DNA of 55,653 nucleotides from Pseudomonadota bacterium. GTDB taxonomy: Bacteria; Pseudomonadota; Gammaproteobacteria; Burkholderiales; Sulfuricellaceae. The first letter of the stretch is position 1, and each line of letters starts with the position of its first letter. The notes under the pieces are model-generated. The model had not been told where the DNA came from, did no database searches, and saw only the letters and a list, made by a program, of their open reading frames with translations. Shown here piece by piece: positions 1-7,870 of this stretch. The position numbers were made by a program, and so were the translations under genes. The stretch is taken from contig JAJYXP010000068.1 of NCBI GenBank assembly GCA_021801705.1, positions 1 through 55,653 on the forward strand, written 5' to 3'.

Positions 1-1
1 A

Positions 2-24
2 TGTAGGTGCGAATTCATTCGCAC
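2..24. repeat. REP-type palindrome (GTGCGAAT arm)
   Basis: A single palindrome built on TGCGAATTCATTCGCA with a GTAGG lead. The same unit recurs near 7.7, 31.1, 40.9, 47.9 and 48.4 kb, where it is paired with a second palindrome, GGCCGAATTCATTCGGCC. This copy may be cut by the window edge. It lies downstream of the stop codon of the glutaredoxin-like gene. Confidence 0.8.
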
Positions 25-76
25 TTTCAGCCCGCCCTACGCGCTCGCTTTAACAAACAGCAAGCCCGACAGACTG

Positions 77-463
77 CTAGCCAAAGCGCTGGTGCAGGTA
101 CTGGATGATGGCCGAAGACTCATACATCCACCGGCTATTGCCTTGCGCATCCGTTATTTTCAGACAGGGTACCTTGATCTGGCCGCCGCCCTGCAATAAG
201 TCTGCGCGGTTTTTCTGGTTTTTTTGCGCGTCGCGCAACTCGATATTAAGCGACAGGCGGCAGATCTCCCGCCGTACCTTGATACAGAAGGGGCAGGTCT
301 TGAATTGATAGAGGAGCAGGTGCCGGCATTGCCGGTCGACCTGCTGCTGCTCTTCCTGTTGGCGAACGACGCCCTTCGGCGTGGTCGCGACCTCCCAAAG
401 CAGGATGAAAGGGGTGAGCAGGATGCGCAGAGTCTTAAAGAGAATTTTAATGGCCCATTTCAT
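77..463 (-). CDS. Membrane-anchored glutaredoxin / GST N-terminal-fold protein
   Basis: A 128-residue protein with a thioredoxin fold. Residues about 6-25 form one hydrophobic N-terminal segment, which should anchor the protein in the inner membrane. A charged Gln/Glu-rich linker follows, then a glutaredoxin domain with a CPFC active site (Cys57 and Cys60), the cis-Pro region KVPC, and a glutathione-S-transferase-type end (ESSAIIQYL). The two-cysteine motif suggests dithiol redox activity with glutathione; the exact substrate cannot be read. It is a stand-alone gene on the minus strand, upstream of a repeat and downstream of the MFS gene. Alternative: a GST-like protein truncated to its N-terminal domain. 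Family confidence is high, function only general. Confidence 0.85.
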   Translation of the reverse strand: MKWAIKILFKTLRILLTPFILLWEVATTPKGVVRQQEEQQQVDRQCRHLLLYQFKTCPFCIKVRREICRLSLNIELRDAQKNQKNRADLLQGGGQIKVPCLKITDAQGNSRWMYESSAIIQYLHQRFG

Positions 464-570
464 AAAGAAGTACCAGCTTTGTCATTGATTGAGAGGAAGG
501 GTGCAGAGCGTAATGGAATACTTCGGATTTTTCAAACGCTGTGTTCTCTGTGGCTAAAATTTCAGCCAAC

Positions 571-723
571 CCATAAAAGCAGTTGAACCGCCAAGACGCC
601 AAGGACGCCAAGTAATGGCGAAGAAAAGGCCGGGTTCGCCGAATCACCCGATGGGCGAGCTACAAGCATCCTGTAACGGCATGAATTTCTTGGCGATCTT
701 GGCATCTTGGCGGTTTCAATAGC
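571..723. repeat. Imperfect inverted repeat, family CCGCCAAGACGCCAAG
   Basis: Roughly 150 bases whose ends are inverted copies of AACCGCCAAGACGCCAAG. A second, inverted copy lies at 46190-46341, and the homology continues into the flanking CATAAAAGCAGTTGAACC stretch. Partial copies occur near 31204 and 38541. No gene is visible between 464 and 742 apart from this element. It looks like a non-autonomous dispersed repeat. Confidence 0.75.
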
Positions 724-742
724 CGTTTTTGGGTTCAACGCT

Positions 743-2035
743 CTAAATTATACCCCCGCGCAGCGCGGCGCGCCTGCCCCTCAGTACATCCACCCCGCCC
801 AGCAGAACCAGCCCGGCAACGAAGTAGCTGCCGGTGATGAGGATGGCAAGGCGGTGGTCGCCCCGCGACAGCCAACTGGCCAGGCCGTAGGTAATCGGTC
901 CCAGGATGGCGGAGAGCTTGACTGCCAGCCCCCACAGTCCGAAAAATTCGGCACGTCGTTTTGCCGGGCTCAGCAGGCCGACCAGGGCGCGTCCTGCCGA
1001 TTGGCTTGCGCCCATGGCGATGCCGGCAAGATTGGCGGCGACCCAGAACATCGGCGGACCCTGCGCGGCCCAGGCGAGCAGCACCATCAGGATCCACAGC
1101 ACCAGGGTCAGGGCGATGGTCGGAATATGGCCGATCCGGTCTTGCAGGTGGCCGAAGAAGAAGGCGCCGGCTGCCGCCGTGATGTTGACCACGAAGACCA
1201 TCAGGATGGTGTCGCGGGTGGAAAAGCGCATGGCCTGCTGGGCATAGATCGCGGCCAGGCTGACCACCGCCTGTATGCCCGCCTGGTAGAACACCGTGCA
1301 GACGAGGAAGCGGCGCAGGTCGCGGTAGCGGCCGGCGTAACGCAGGGTCTCTCCGAGCCGGGCGAAAGATGCCCGGATCAGGTTGCCTTGCGCGTGCGCC
1401 TGAGGCACTGCCCGCTCCTTGAGGAAAAGGAAGGTGGGCAGACTGGCGATCAGGAACAGTCCGGCCGTGATCAGCATGGTGCCGGGGACAAATTCCGCCG
1501 CGCCCAGGCCGCGGGCTTGTGCCCAGTCGATATAGGCGAGGCAGGCGCCCAGGCTTGCCAGCCCGCCGAGATAACCGAGACTCCAGCCCCAGCCTGAAAC
1601 CCGGCCGAGTGCCCGGCCGCGCGCCAGTTCGGGGAGAAAGGCGGCGATCAGGTTTTCGCCGCTGCCGTAGAAAAAGTTGGACAGCACGACCAGGGGCACG
1701 GCAAGCCAAAGCGTCCCCGGCCCTGCCAGCGCGAGCGCAGCGGTGAATATGACGCAGCCGATGGTGCTGAGGAGCAGGAGCTTTTTTTTGGCGGCGTGAA
1801 GGTCGGCATAGGCGCCGACGACCGGCGCCGTGACCATGATCAGCGCATAGGACAGCGCCAGCGAGGCGGTCCAGGCCAATGTGGCCCAAGTGGCATTGCC
1901 GGCCACGACGCCGACGAAGTAGGCGTTGAAAATGGCGGTGATGACAACGGTGGTGTAGCCGGAATTGGCGAAGTCGTACATCGCCCATGCCCAGACCTCG
2001 CGCTTGGCGACATCGGGTGACAGGCTGCGCGCCAT
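743..2035 (-). CDS. UMF1 (Atg22-like) family MFS transporter
   Basis: A 430-residue polytopic membrane protein. The N-terminus carries the family hallmark WAWAMYDFANSGY, and about 12 hydrophobic segments follow. The loop between segments 2 and 3 has GAYADLHAAKKK, a variant of the MFS DRxGRR motif. The family groups with yeast Atg22 and bacterial UMF1 transporters, for which substrates are mostly unassigned; amino acids or other small solutes are plausible. Its stop lies just inside the repeat-rich gap at 464-742, and its start is 15 bases past the chemoreceptor stop, so the chemoreceptor and this gene could share a transcript. Length is normal for the family. Confidence 0.88.
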   Translation of the reverse strand: MARSLSPDVAKREVWAWAMYDFANSGYTTVVITAIFNAYFVGVVAGNATWATLAWTASLALSYALIMVTAPVVGAYADLHAAKKKLLLLSTIGCVIFTAALALAGPGTLWLAVPLVVLSNFFYGSGENLIAAFLPELARGRALGRVSGWGWSLGYLGGLASLGACLAYIDWAQARGLGAAEFVPGTMLITAGLFLIASLPTFLFLKERAVPQAHAQGNLIRASFARLGETLRYAGRYRDLRRFLVCTVFYQAGIQAVVSLAAIYAQQAMRFSTRDTILMVFVVNITAAAGAFFFGHLQDRIGHIPTIALTLVLWILMVLLAWAAQGPPMFWVAANLAGIAMGASQSAGRALVGLLSPAKRRAEFFGLWGLAVKLSAILGPITYGLASWLSRGDHRLAILITGSYFVAGLVLLGGVDVLRGRRAALRGGII

Positions 2036-2050
2036 GGCCGGTACAGTGTG

Positions 2051-3232
2051 TTACTGCAGTTTGAACGTTTTTACGGTGTCGTCGAGATTCCTCGCCTGGA
2101 CGGCGAGATCTCCGGCATGGTCGGCGCAGCCGCTGGTGTTTTCCAGGGTGTTTTCGATCAGCGCGCCGATCTCGGAGATGTTCTTCCGGACATTCTGTAC
2201 ATGATCGCTCTGCATATGGGTGGCGCTGGCGATTTCCCGCACCATGGCGGTGACCTGCTCGGCGCCTGCAACAATCTTGCGCAGCGAGTTGCCGGCCTCG
2301 CGGGCGTTCTCCACGCCATCCTTCACTTCCGTCGTGCCGGCTTTCATGGTCTTGACCGCTTCACCGGTTTTCTGCTGTATGGCCTGGATCATCGCGCCGA
2401 TTTCAGCCGTGGCGCCGCTGGTTTTTTCCGCCAGCTTTCTCACCTCGTCCGCCACCACCGCGAAGCCGCGTCCCTGCTCGCCGGCGCGGGCGGCTTCGAT
2501 GGCCGCGTTCAGTGCCAGCAGGTTGGTCTGTCCGGCGATGGCCTCGATCACCGCGACGATCGCGCCGATCTGGTCGGAGTTCTGCCCCAGTTCCTCGACC
2601 GCGCTGGCAGCTTCATTCACCGCCTGGCTGATTTTGTCCATGTCTTGTATGGTCTTATGCACCACGTCGCCGCCCTGGCGGGCATGCTCGGCGGCTTCGT
2701 TCGCCTTGTCGGCGGCTGCGGCGGAATTGGAGGAAATTTGCTCTACGGTGTCGGCCAGGTGATCGATGGAGCTGCTGATTTCATCGGCTTTATGGTTCTG
2801 CTCGCGCAGGTTGCCGCTGATTCCGTTCATGGCCGAGTGAATGCCGCTGCTGCCGGCGTAAACATTGCCGCTCAGCTTCACTGTCTGGCCTATCAACTCG
2901 TGCAGATTTTGTGACATGTTGTTGAAGCTGGCGATGATCTCGCCGATGGTGTCAGCGCTTTGCATTGAGCAGGTCTGGGTGAGGTCCTTGTTCGAGATGG
3001 CGTTGGCGACTTCGGAAATGCGCCGCAGCCTGTTCAGCAGGATTTTGTTGAGCAGCAGGTAATTCGCCACGCCTATGCCCAGACCCGCGATCAGGCAGCC
3101 GACCACGAACCACGGCAGCATGCCCGGCTTCCAGTTTACGAAGAAGTTGGCGTAGAAAGGAAAGACGGCTGCGACTGCAACGCCGAAACCAAGGAAGGTC
3201 ATCAGCAGGGTGCGCAGTATGCTTTTTTTCAT
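2051..3232 (-). CDS. Methyl-accepting chemotaxis protein
   Basis: A 393-residue chemoreceptor. I chose the ATG at 3232 (MKKSILRT) because GGGG lies just upstream and the 35 codons before it look non-coding. Two membrane segments (about residues 8-27 and 37-57) are separated by a very short loop, so there is almost no periplasmic ligand domain. A HAMP-like stretch follows, then a long coiled-coil signalling domain with the conserved hairpin tip [20 protein letters not shown]. Such receptors are thought to sense membrane, redox or cytoplasmic signals rather than a periplasmic ligand. No other che genes are in the window, so the kinase partner must be elsewhere. Confidence 0.92.
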   Translation of the reverse strand: MKKSILRTLLMTFLGFGVAVAAVFPFYANFFVNWKPGMLPWFVVGCLIAGLGIGVANYLLLNKILLNRLRRISEVANAISNKDLTQTCSMQSADTIGEIIASFNNMSQNLHELIGQTVKLSGNVYAGSSGIHSAMNGISGNLREQNHKADEISSSIDHLADTVEQISSNSAAAADKANEAAEHARQGGDVVHKTIQDMDKISQAVNEAASAVEELGQNSDQIGAIVAVIEAIAGQTNLLALNAAIEAARAGEQGRGFAVVADEVRKLAEKTSGATAEIGAMIQAIQQKTGEAVKTMKAGTTEVKDGVENAREAGNSLRKIVAGAEQVTAMVREIASATHMQSDHVQNVRKNISEIGALIENTLENTSGCADHAGDLAVQARNLDDTVKTFKLQ

Positions 3233-3388
3233 GTGGATCCCCGTATTATCCGTCAGGTTATATTTTTTATTACATTCTTTATCAACAAAGATGTTAAACC
3301 CGAATTCAGGGGTTGTGAAGCAGTATCTGGCGCGCATGTGTATGGCAAGCCGAGCTGTCCGGTTTCTCGTTTTGCCGCACGTAAATGA

Positions 3389-3544
3389 TCAGATTGCAGC
3401 AGTCTGGTCCGGCGCCGGACGGAAGTGGCGGGCGTTTTCGTAAAAGGTTGCATTCCCGTTGTCCGGCCACCACTCTGGAACGCCCAGCAGCGGTTCATGG
3501 ATCGGCGAGCGCAAGTGCCACTGCGCATCCCAGGCGGGAATCAT
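3389..3544 (-). CDS. Small coupled ORF, 51 residues, unknown function
   Basis: A 51-residue ORF starts at an ATG that overlaps the stop of the preceding lipoprotein gene by four bases (ATGA), the usual layout for translational coupling. The predicted peptide is rich in Trp, Pro, Asn and His (AWDAQWHL, EWWPDNGN, FYENARHF), with no membrane segment and no motif that I recognise. The composition reads more like a folded or ligand-binding peptide than random frame sequence. The alternative is that it is chance: it is short and has no visible family. Comparing the frame in relatives would decide. Confidence 0.45.
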   Translation of the reverse strand: MIPAWDAQWHLRSPIHEPLLGVPEWWPDNGNATFYENARHFRPAPDQTAAI

Positions 3545-3939
3545 TTGACCGGGGCGGCCTCCCTGTAGCATTGGATCACGCCCTGCGCCACCCGCTGCGA
3601 GCCGAGCGCGGCCGATTCGATGCCTTCGCTGTATTCCATGATGCGGTAGCCATCGAAGCCGTGCTCGGCGACGATTTCTCCGGCCCGGCGCTTGAACAGG
3701 AAACCGGCTTCGGAATTGCCGTCTGCCCTCAATATGTTCTTTCTCAGGGTGAGGCGGAACCGGTCGCCGCTCGCCGGAGTTTCTTCCACTGTCCAGTTGT
3801 CTTTGTAGAGATAGAACACGCCGGCGCCAACGGCTGCGACGAATGGAACCTTCGGGCTGTCGAGATGAGGCGGGAATGCCGCTGAACCGCATCCCGTGAG
3901 GATAGCCGCCAAGCTAAGGTATGTAAGGATTCGCTTCAC
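3541..3939 (-). CDS. Putative outer-membrane lipoprotein, unknown function
   Basis: A 132-residue protein with a clear lipoprotein signal: MKR, a hydrophobic stretch and the lipobox LTGC with Cys17, so the mature protein should be acylated at that cysteine and exported. The rest is a small soluble domain with alternating strands (FRLTLRKNILRADG, GFLFKRRAGEIVAEHGFDGYRIMEY) ending in CYREAAPVK. I do not recognise a named family. The stop codon overlaps the start of the 51-residue ORF, so the two are probably cotranslated. It lies upstream of, and on the same strand as, the chemoreceptor, about 310 bases away. Confidence 0.75.
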   Translation of the reverse strand: MKRILTYLSLAAILTGCGSAAFPPHLDSPKVPFVAAVGAGVFYLYKDNWTVEETPASGDRFRLTLRKNILRADGNSEAGFLFKRRAGEIVAEHGFDGYRIMEYSEGIESAALGSQRVAQGVIQCYREAAPVK

Positions 3940-4075
3940 GAAGGGTATCCCGGGAGCAATAGAAGAGCGCGTATGAGCATTTTATCGGCCTGCAAGTGGA
4001 TGCTATCATATTCCGGGTATGATTTTGCGTGGAATTCAAATGTTGCCAGCAGTCCGCCGGACTTTCTGTTAAATC

Positions 4076-4630
4076 ATGGCACGGGCTGACTGGCTCAATC
4101 TTGCGAACACGGTCACCTTGTTCCGGGCGCTGCTCGCTCCGGTCCTGGTTTACCTGCTTGTCAGCGGACTGTATTCACATGCCTTGTGGGTCTTTCTCGC
4201 GGCGGGCCTGAGCGATGCGCTGGATGGCCAGATTGCGCGCAGAATGAACCAGTTTACCCGCTTCGGCGCGCTGCTCGATCCGGTCGCCGACAAGCTGGTG
4301 ATAGTTTCCTGTGTCATCGCCCTGGCGGCGCAGGGCTTGCTGCCGGTGTGGCTGGTGCTTGTCGTCCTGGCGCGGGATGCGGTCATCGTCGCCGGGGCGC
4401 TGGGTTTCCGTCTGCTGTTCGGGTACCTGGAAATGGCCCCGCTGCTTGCCAGCAAGGTCAATACATTCATGCAGATCAGCCTGATCCTGCTGGTGCTGCT
4501 CCAGGCTGCCGGCTGGCTGAACGTCGCCCCCTGGCTGCCCATCGCACATGGCGCGACCGCGCTGGCGGCGGTGGTTTCCGGTGTGCTGTATGTGTGGGTG
4601 TGGGGGCTGAAGGCGCTGAGAGGCGGATAG
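4076..4630 (+). CDS. CDP-alcohol phosphatidyltransferase (PgsA-like)
   Basis: A 184-residue integral membrane enzyme. The CDP-alcohol phosphotransferase signature D-x3-DGxxAR-x8-G-x3-D-x3-D is complete in SDALDGQIARRMNQFTRFGA and the following LLDPVAD. The family swaps CMP from a CDP-diacylglycerol for an alcohol. By length (E. coli PgsA is about 180 residues) and the N-terminal LANTVTLFR pattern, phosphatidylglycerophosphate synthase is the best guess, but the alcohol acceptor cannot be told from sequence. About five membrane segments surround the motif. It starts a plus-strand run continuing into cobD-like, cobC and btuF, though a functional link with cobalamin is not evident. Confidence 0.85.
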   Translation: MARADWLNLANTVTLFRALLAPVLVYLLVSGLYSHALWVFLAAGLSDALDGQIARRMNQFTRFGALLDPVADKLVIVSCVIALAAQGLLPVWLVLVVLARDAVIVAGALGFRLLFGYLEMAPLLASKVNTFMQISLILLVLLQAAGWLNVAPWLPIAHGATALAAVVSGVLYVWVWGLKALRGG

Positions 4631-4698
4631 GCCGGTCAGGACAAGCGCGTCCGATTGTGGTATTTTTGCGTTTTGCAGGCTCCTAGACGGGAAAACGT

Positions 4699-5208
4699 TT
4701 GAAGAAGCAATGGCTGTATTTTCTGGCCGCCTTTGTCGTACCCCTGGTGAGTATTTTCTGGTGGGTCGGAGGTTTCGCCGGCGCACATATCGAAGAAAAT
4801 ATACTGCGAGGGCCCTACCATTATGCCTACCTGGAGCACAGCGGGGATTACGCCAAGCTGCCCGAGCGTCAGCTCCAGGCGCTGCGGGAATTGCAGGCCC
4901 AGGGCATTGCCCGCGGCGCGGCGGTGACATTGATGCAAAACGATCCGCGCACCACTGCCAGGGACAAGCTGGCCGCGCAGACCGGTTATTTGCTTGCACC
5001 GGGCGTGAGCGTGCGCGAGCCGCTCAAGGTGGCTGACGTGCCGGCCAGGCAGGTGCTGGTGGTGCAGGTGCGGGCCCATCCCCGGCTGGCTGCCGGAAAG
5101 GCTTATGCGGCGCTGCTGAAATACCTGGATGGGCGTGGCATGAAGCTCAAGCTGCCCACGCTGGAGATTTACCAGAACAATCAACTTAGCGTTGAAATGG
5201 ATATCTGA
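4699..5208 (+). CDS. GyrI-like effector-binding domain protein, membrane-anchored
   Basis: A 169-residue protein with one N-terminal membrane segment (about residues 5-27) and a soluble part resembling the GyrI/AraC effector-binding fold. The pattern includes YAYLEHSGDYAKLPERQLQAL, then ARQVLVVQVRAHPRLAAGKAYAALLKYL and a closing LEIYQNN strand. The fold usually binds small hydrophobic molecules. The likely start is TTG at 4699, as no ATG fits. Its stop and the next ATG share one base (TGATG at 5207-5211), so it is translationally coupled to the CobD/CbiB-like gene. What it binds, and whether it acts in corrinoid handling, is unknown. Confidence 0.6.
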   Translation: MKKQWLYFLAAFVVPLVSIFWWVGGFAGAHIEENILRGPYHYAYLEHSGDYAKLPERQLQALRELQAQGIARGAAVTLMQNDPRTTARDKLAAQTGYLLAPGVSVREPLKVADVPARQVLVVQVRAHPRLAAGKAYAALLKYLDGRGMKLKLPTLEIYQNNQLSVEMDI

Positions 5209-6131
5209 TGAGCCTGTTTTCCCTGATCGCCGCCCTGTTGTTCGAGCATTTCCGCCCGCTGGGCAGCCGCAACCCGGTCACCTTGCTGTTCACCCGCTAC
5301 GCCCACTATCTCGAGCGCCATTTCAATGCCGGCCAGCGGGTGCATGGCATGCTGGCGTGGCTGCTGGCAGCGCTGCTGCCGACGATCCTGGTCGGCGGTA
5401 TTTATGCTGCCTTGTATTACCTCAATCACCTGCTGGCCTGGGCCTTTGGCGCGGCCGTGCTGTATGCGGTATTGAGCCTGAAACAGGTCGGCAGCCAGGC
5501 CGAGAATATCGCGTTGGCGCTGCGCTCGGCGAACCTGGACGAGGCGCGGCGGCTGCTTGCGCAATGGCATGGACGTCCGGCCGACGAGTTCAGCGAGGCG
5601 GAAATCGCGCGTGTCGGCATTGAACAGACGCTGGCTTGCGCCCATAAGAACCTGTTCGGCGTGATTGCCTGGTTCGTCGTGTTCGGCCCGGCGGGTGCCG
5701 TGCTCTACCGCCTGTCCCAGTTGGCCAGCCAGAAATGGGGCGCCCTCACTGAGCCGGAATCCGGTGAATTCGGGAAAACCGCCACGCAGGTTTACGAAAT
5801 GATGGACTGGGTGCCGCTGCGTCTGACCGCCGTCAGCTTCGCGGTTGTCGGCGATTTCGAGGACGCGGTGTATTGCTGGCGCTCGCAGGCGGCAGCATGG
5901 GTGCAGCAGGGCATGGGCATCGTGCTGGCGAGCGGGGCGGGCGCCCTGGGCGTCAAGCTGGGTGAGCCGCTGCGCTATGGGGGTACGATCGAGTTTCGTC
6001 CGGAGCTCGGTCTCGGCGACGATGCCGACGCCGATTACCTGGATAGCTCCGTCAGCCTGGTATGGCGCGCGATAGTGCTGTGGCTGGTGTTGCTCTTGTT
6101 GCTCACCCTCGCGGGCTGGGTGGGCGGGTAG
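5208..6131 (+). CDS. cobD: CobD/CbiB family membrane protein
   Basis: A 307-residue polytopic protein of the CobD/CbiB family, which in cobalamin synthesis attaches aminopropanol to adenosylcobyric acid at the membrane. Family hallmarks are the N-terminal SLIAALLFEHFRPL with RYAHYLERHFNAG, the central LDEARRLLAQWHGRPADEFSEAEIARVGIE, and the GAVLYRLSQLASQKWG and MDWVPLRLTAVSFAVVG segments. The betaproteobacterial version is divergent from enterobacterial CbiB, and the wider cobalamin pathway is not in this window, so the precise reaction is inferred. It starts at ATG 5208 overlapping the previous stop by one base, and cobC follows after 19 bases. Confidence 0.82.
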   Translation: MSLFSLIAALLFEHFRPLGSRNPVTLLFTRYAHYLERHFNAGQRVHGMLAWLLAALLPTILVGGIYAALYYLNHLLAWAFGAAVLYAVLSLKQVGSQAENIALALRSANLDEARRLLAQWHGRPADEFSEAEIARVGIEQTLACAHKNLFGVIAWFVVFGPAGAVLYRLSQLASQKWGALTEPESGEFGKTATQVYEMMDWVPLRLTAVSFAVVGDFEDAVYCWRSQAAAWVQQGMGIVLASGAGALGVKLGEPLRYGGTIEFRPELGLGDDADADYLDSSVSLVWRAIVLWLVLLLLLTLAGWVGG

Positions 6132-6150
6132 CTCCCTTCTCAATTCTTCC

Positions 6151-6759
6151 ATGCAATCGACTATCATAGACCTGATCCGCCACGGCGAGCCCGTTGGCGG
6201 ACGTCGCTACCGCGGCCGCACCGACGATCCACTGAGCGAAAAAGGGTGGCGCCAGATGTGGGCCGCGGTGGGCGATTTCCGCGGCTGGCAGCAGATCGCC
6301 AGCTCGCCGCTTTCGCGGTGTGCCGAATTCGCGCATGCGCTGGGCGAAAAACTGGAAATCCCGGTGAGCGTGGACGACCGGCTGGCCGAACTCGGATACG
6401 GCGAGTGGGAGGGCAAGACAGCGGCAGAACTGACTGCGGGCGATGCGGATATCCTGCGGCGCTATCGCCGCGATCCGGTGCACAACCGTCCCGCCGGCGC
6501 GGAAGACATCGACCGCTTCGCGGTTCGCGTCAAGGCGGCATGGGGTCAGGTCGCGGAGCAGAACACAGGCCGCCATGTCCTGGTGGTGGCCCACGCCGGC
6601 GTGATCCGCATGGTGCTGTCGCAGGTTCTGGCCATTCCCTTCAGCCATATGTTCCGCATCCAGGTGGGCAATGCGGCGATCAGCCGTATCGTGGTCGAGG
6701 GCGCGGGCGCGGAGGCTTTTCCCAGCCTGGTATTCCATGACGGCAGGCTGGCGGGCTAG
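6151..6759 (+). CDS. cobC: Histidine phosphatase, probable alpha-ribazole phosphatase
   Basis: A 202-residue phosphoglycerate-mutase-like enzyme. The catalytic motif DLIRHGEP (Arg10, His11, Gly12) is at the N-terminus; SSPLSRCAEFAHAL supplies the second arginine, ELGYGEWEGK the acid, and VVAHAGVIRM the second histidine. Within this family CobC removes phosphate from alpha-ribazole 5'-phosphate for the lower ligand of cobalamin; the place between a CobD-like gene and btuF supports that role. Its last 23 bases overlap the btuF start. Alternative: a general phosphoglycerate-mutase-like phosphatase, as these are hard to separate by motif alone. Confidence 0.85.
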   Translation: MQSTIIDLIRHGEPVGGRRYRGRTDDPLSEKGWRQMWAAVGDFRGWQQIASSPLSRCAEFAHALGEKLEIPVSVDDRLAELGYGEWEGKTAAELTAGDADILRRYRRDPVHNRPAGAEDIDRFAVRVKAAWGQVAEQNTGRHVLVVAHAGVIRMVLSQVLAIPFSHMFRIQVGNAAISRIVVEGAGAEAFPSLVFHDGRLAG

Positions 6760-7633
6760 CCGGTTCGCCGCGCTGGCATTGCTTTTCCTGGCCGCGGGGC
6801 CGGCTTCGGCAGCGACTGTCAAGCTGGCGGACGATGGCGGCCGGGTTGTCGTCCTGCCCGCGCCCGCCCGGCGCATCGTCTCGCTGGCGCCTCACGCCAC
6901 GGAACTGATCTTTGCCGCCGGTGCCGGCGACAGGCTGGTCGGTGTGACCGCCTACAGCGATTATCCCGCGGCAGCAAGAAAAATCCCCCAGGTCGGCAGT
7001 TATGGAAAGATGGACGCCGAGCGCATCCTTGCCCTGAAACCGGACCTTGTCATCGGCTGGAAAAGCGGCAATAGCGCCGCCGATATCGCCACGCTGGAAA
7101 GATTGCGCATTCCTGTCTTTCTCACCGAGCCGCTGCGGCTGGATGACGTTCCGCGCCTGATCAAAACCATCGGCGAACTGGCCGGCACGCAACCGGATGC
7201 GGCGAAAAGCGCGGACAAATTCAGTGATGAGGCGGACGCCTTGCGGCGGCGTTACAGCGGCCGTCGGCCGGTGCGGGTGTTCTATGAAATCTGGCACGAG
7301 CCGCTGCTCACCGTGAATGGAGCGCATTTCATCAGCGATATCATTGCAGCCTGCGGCGGCAGGAACGTGTTTGCCGGCGCCAGGAATCTGGTGCCCAGGA
7401 TTTCTGCCGAAAGCGTGCTGGCGGCGAATCCGGAGGCGATTGTCGGCGGCGGCAGGCACATTGGCAAGCGTGGCCTGCTGGATGGCTGGCGGCATTACCC
7501 GCGCCTGGCTGCAGTAAGCAGGCATCATCTGTTTCTGGTCAACGCAGACCTGATTCACCGTCCGACTCCGCGTACGCTCGATGGCGTGCGGCAGATGTGC
7601 GAACAGATCGAACGCGTACGGCTAAGCGACTAG
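6737..7633 (+). CDS. btuF: Cobalamin-type ABC transporter periplasmic binding protein
   Basis: A 298-residue exported binding protein. I chose the ATG at 6737, inside the end of cobC, because it begins a clean signal peptide (WRASRFAALALLFLAAGPASAA); earlier starts give an Arg/Ser-rich leader in the wrong place. The mature part is a class-III binding protein: RIVSLAPHATELIFAAGAGDRLVGVT, the second strand-turn EILALKPDLV-like pattern, FYEIWHEPLLTV, and the C-terminal lobe GGRNVFAG. Vitamin B12 or a precursor is the likely ligand because of the cob neighbours. The permease and ATPase that should go with it lie at 48479-50214. The TAG stop lies in the end of a REP-type element. Confidence 0.88.
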   Translation: MTAGWRASRFAALALLFLAAGPASAATVKLADDGGRVVVLPAPARRIVSLAPHATELIFAAGAGDRLVGVTAYSDYPAAARKIPQVGSYGKMDAERILALKPDLVIGWKSGNSAADIATLERLRIPVFLTEPLRLDDVPRLIKTIGELAGTQPDAAKSADKFSDEADALRRRYSGRRPVRVFYEIWHEPLLTVNGAHFISDIIAACGGRNVFAGARNLVPRISAESVLAANPEAIVGGGRHIGKRGLLDGWRHYPRLAAVSRHHLFLVNADLIHRPTPRTLDGVRQMCEQIERVRLSD

Positions 7634-7752
7634 TAGTCAGTCATGTTGAATGTGCGTGATTTTCTTGTAGGGCCGAATTCATTCGGCCAAATGTGCGAAT
7701 GAATTCGCACCTACAAAGAACGCACAGTCGCTTTAAGTTGACTGACAACTAG
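7630..7752. repeat. Composite REP-type element with terminal inverted repeats
   Basis: A 123-base element bounded by near-identical 14-base inverted ends (CTAGTAGTCAGTCA and TGACTGACAACTAG, one mismatch). Inside are two palindromes, GGCCGAATTCATTCGGCC and GTGCGAATGAATTCGCAC, in the order found again at 40856-40977 and, inverted, at 31048-31154. The left CTAG contains the btuF stop codon. No gene lies between 7634 and 7870. Confidence 0.85.
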
Positions 7753-7870
7753 CGTTCCCGCCAAGTCACCTGTGCGGGCGCTGATTAAGCGCTCCTGCTT
7801 AGTAAAATTTTCGGGTATTATTTTCCGCTATCGGGATATTCGGATATGCCGGTATTCGGGAAAGAGGCCC

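Noticed and set aside
735-1988. Long open frames antisense or shifted to real genes (for example 735-1988 minus, 707-1597 plus)
   Set aside because: High-GC codon bias opens shadow frames. Their translations are Arg/Ala/Gly-rich without any family, while the other frame has a full MFS protein.
6600-7000. Cobalamin riboswitch near cob/btu genes
   Set aside because: No B12-box-like sequence or long leader is seen before cobD, cobC, btuF or btuC; the genes overlap or abut repeats.
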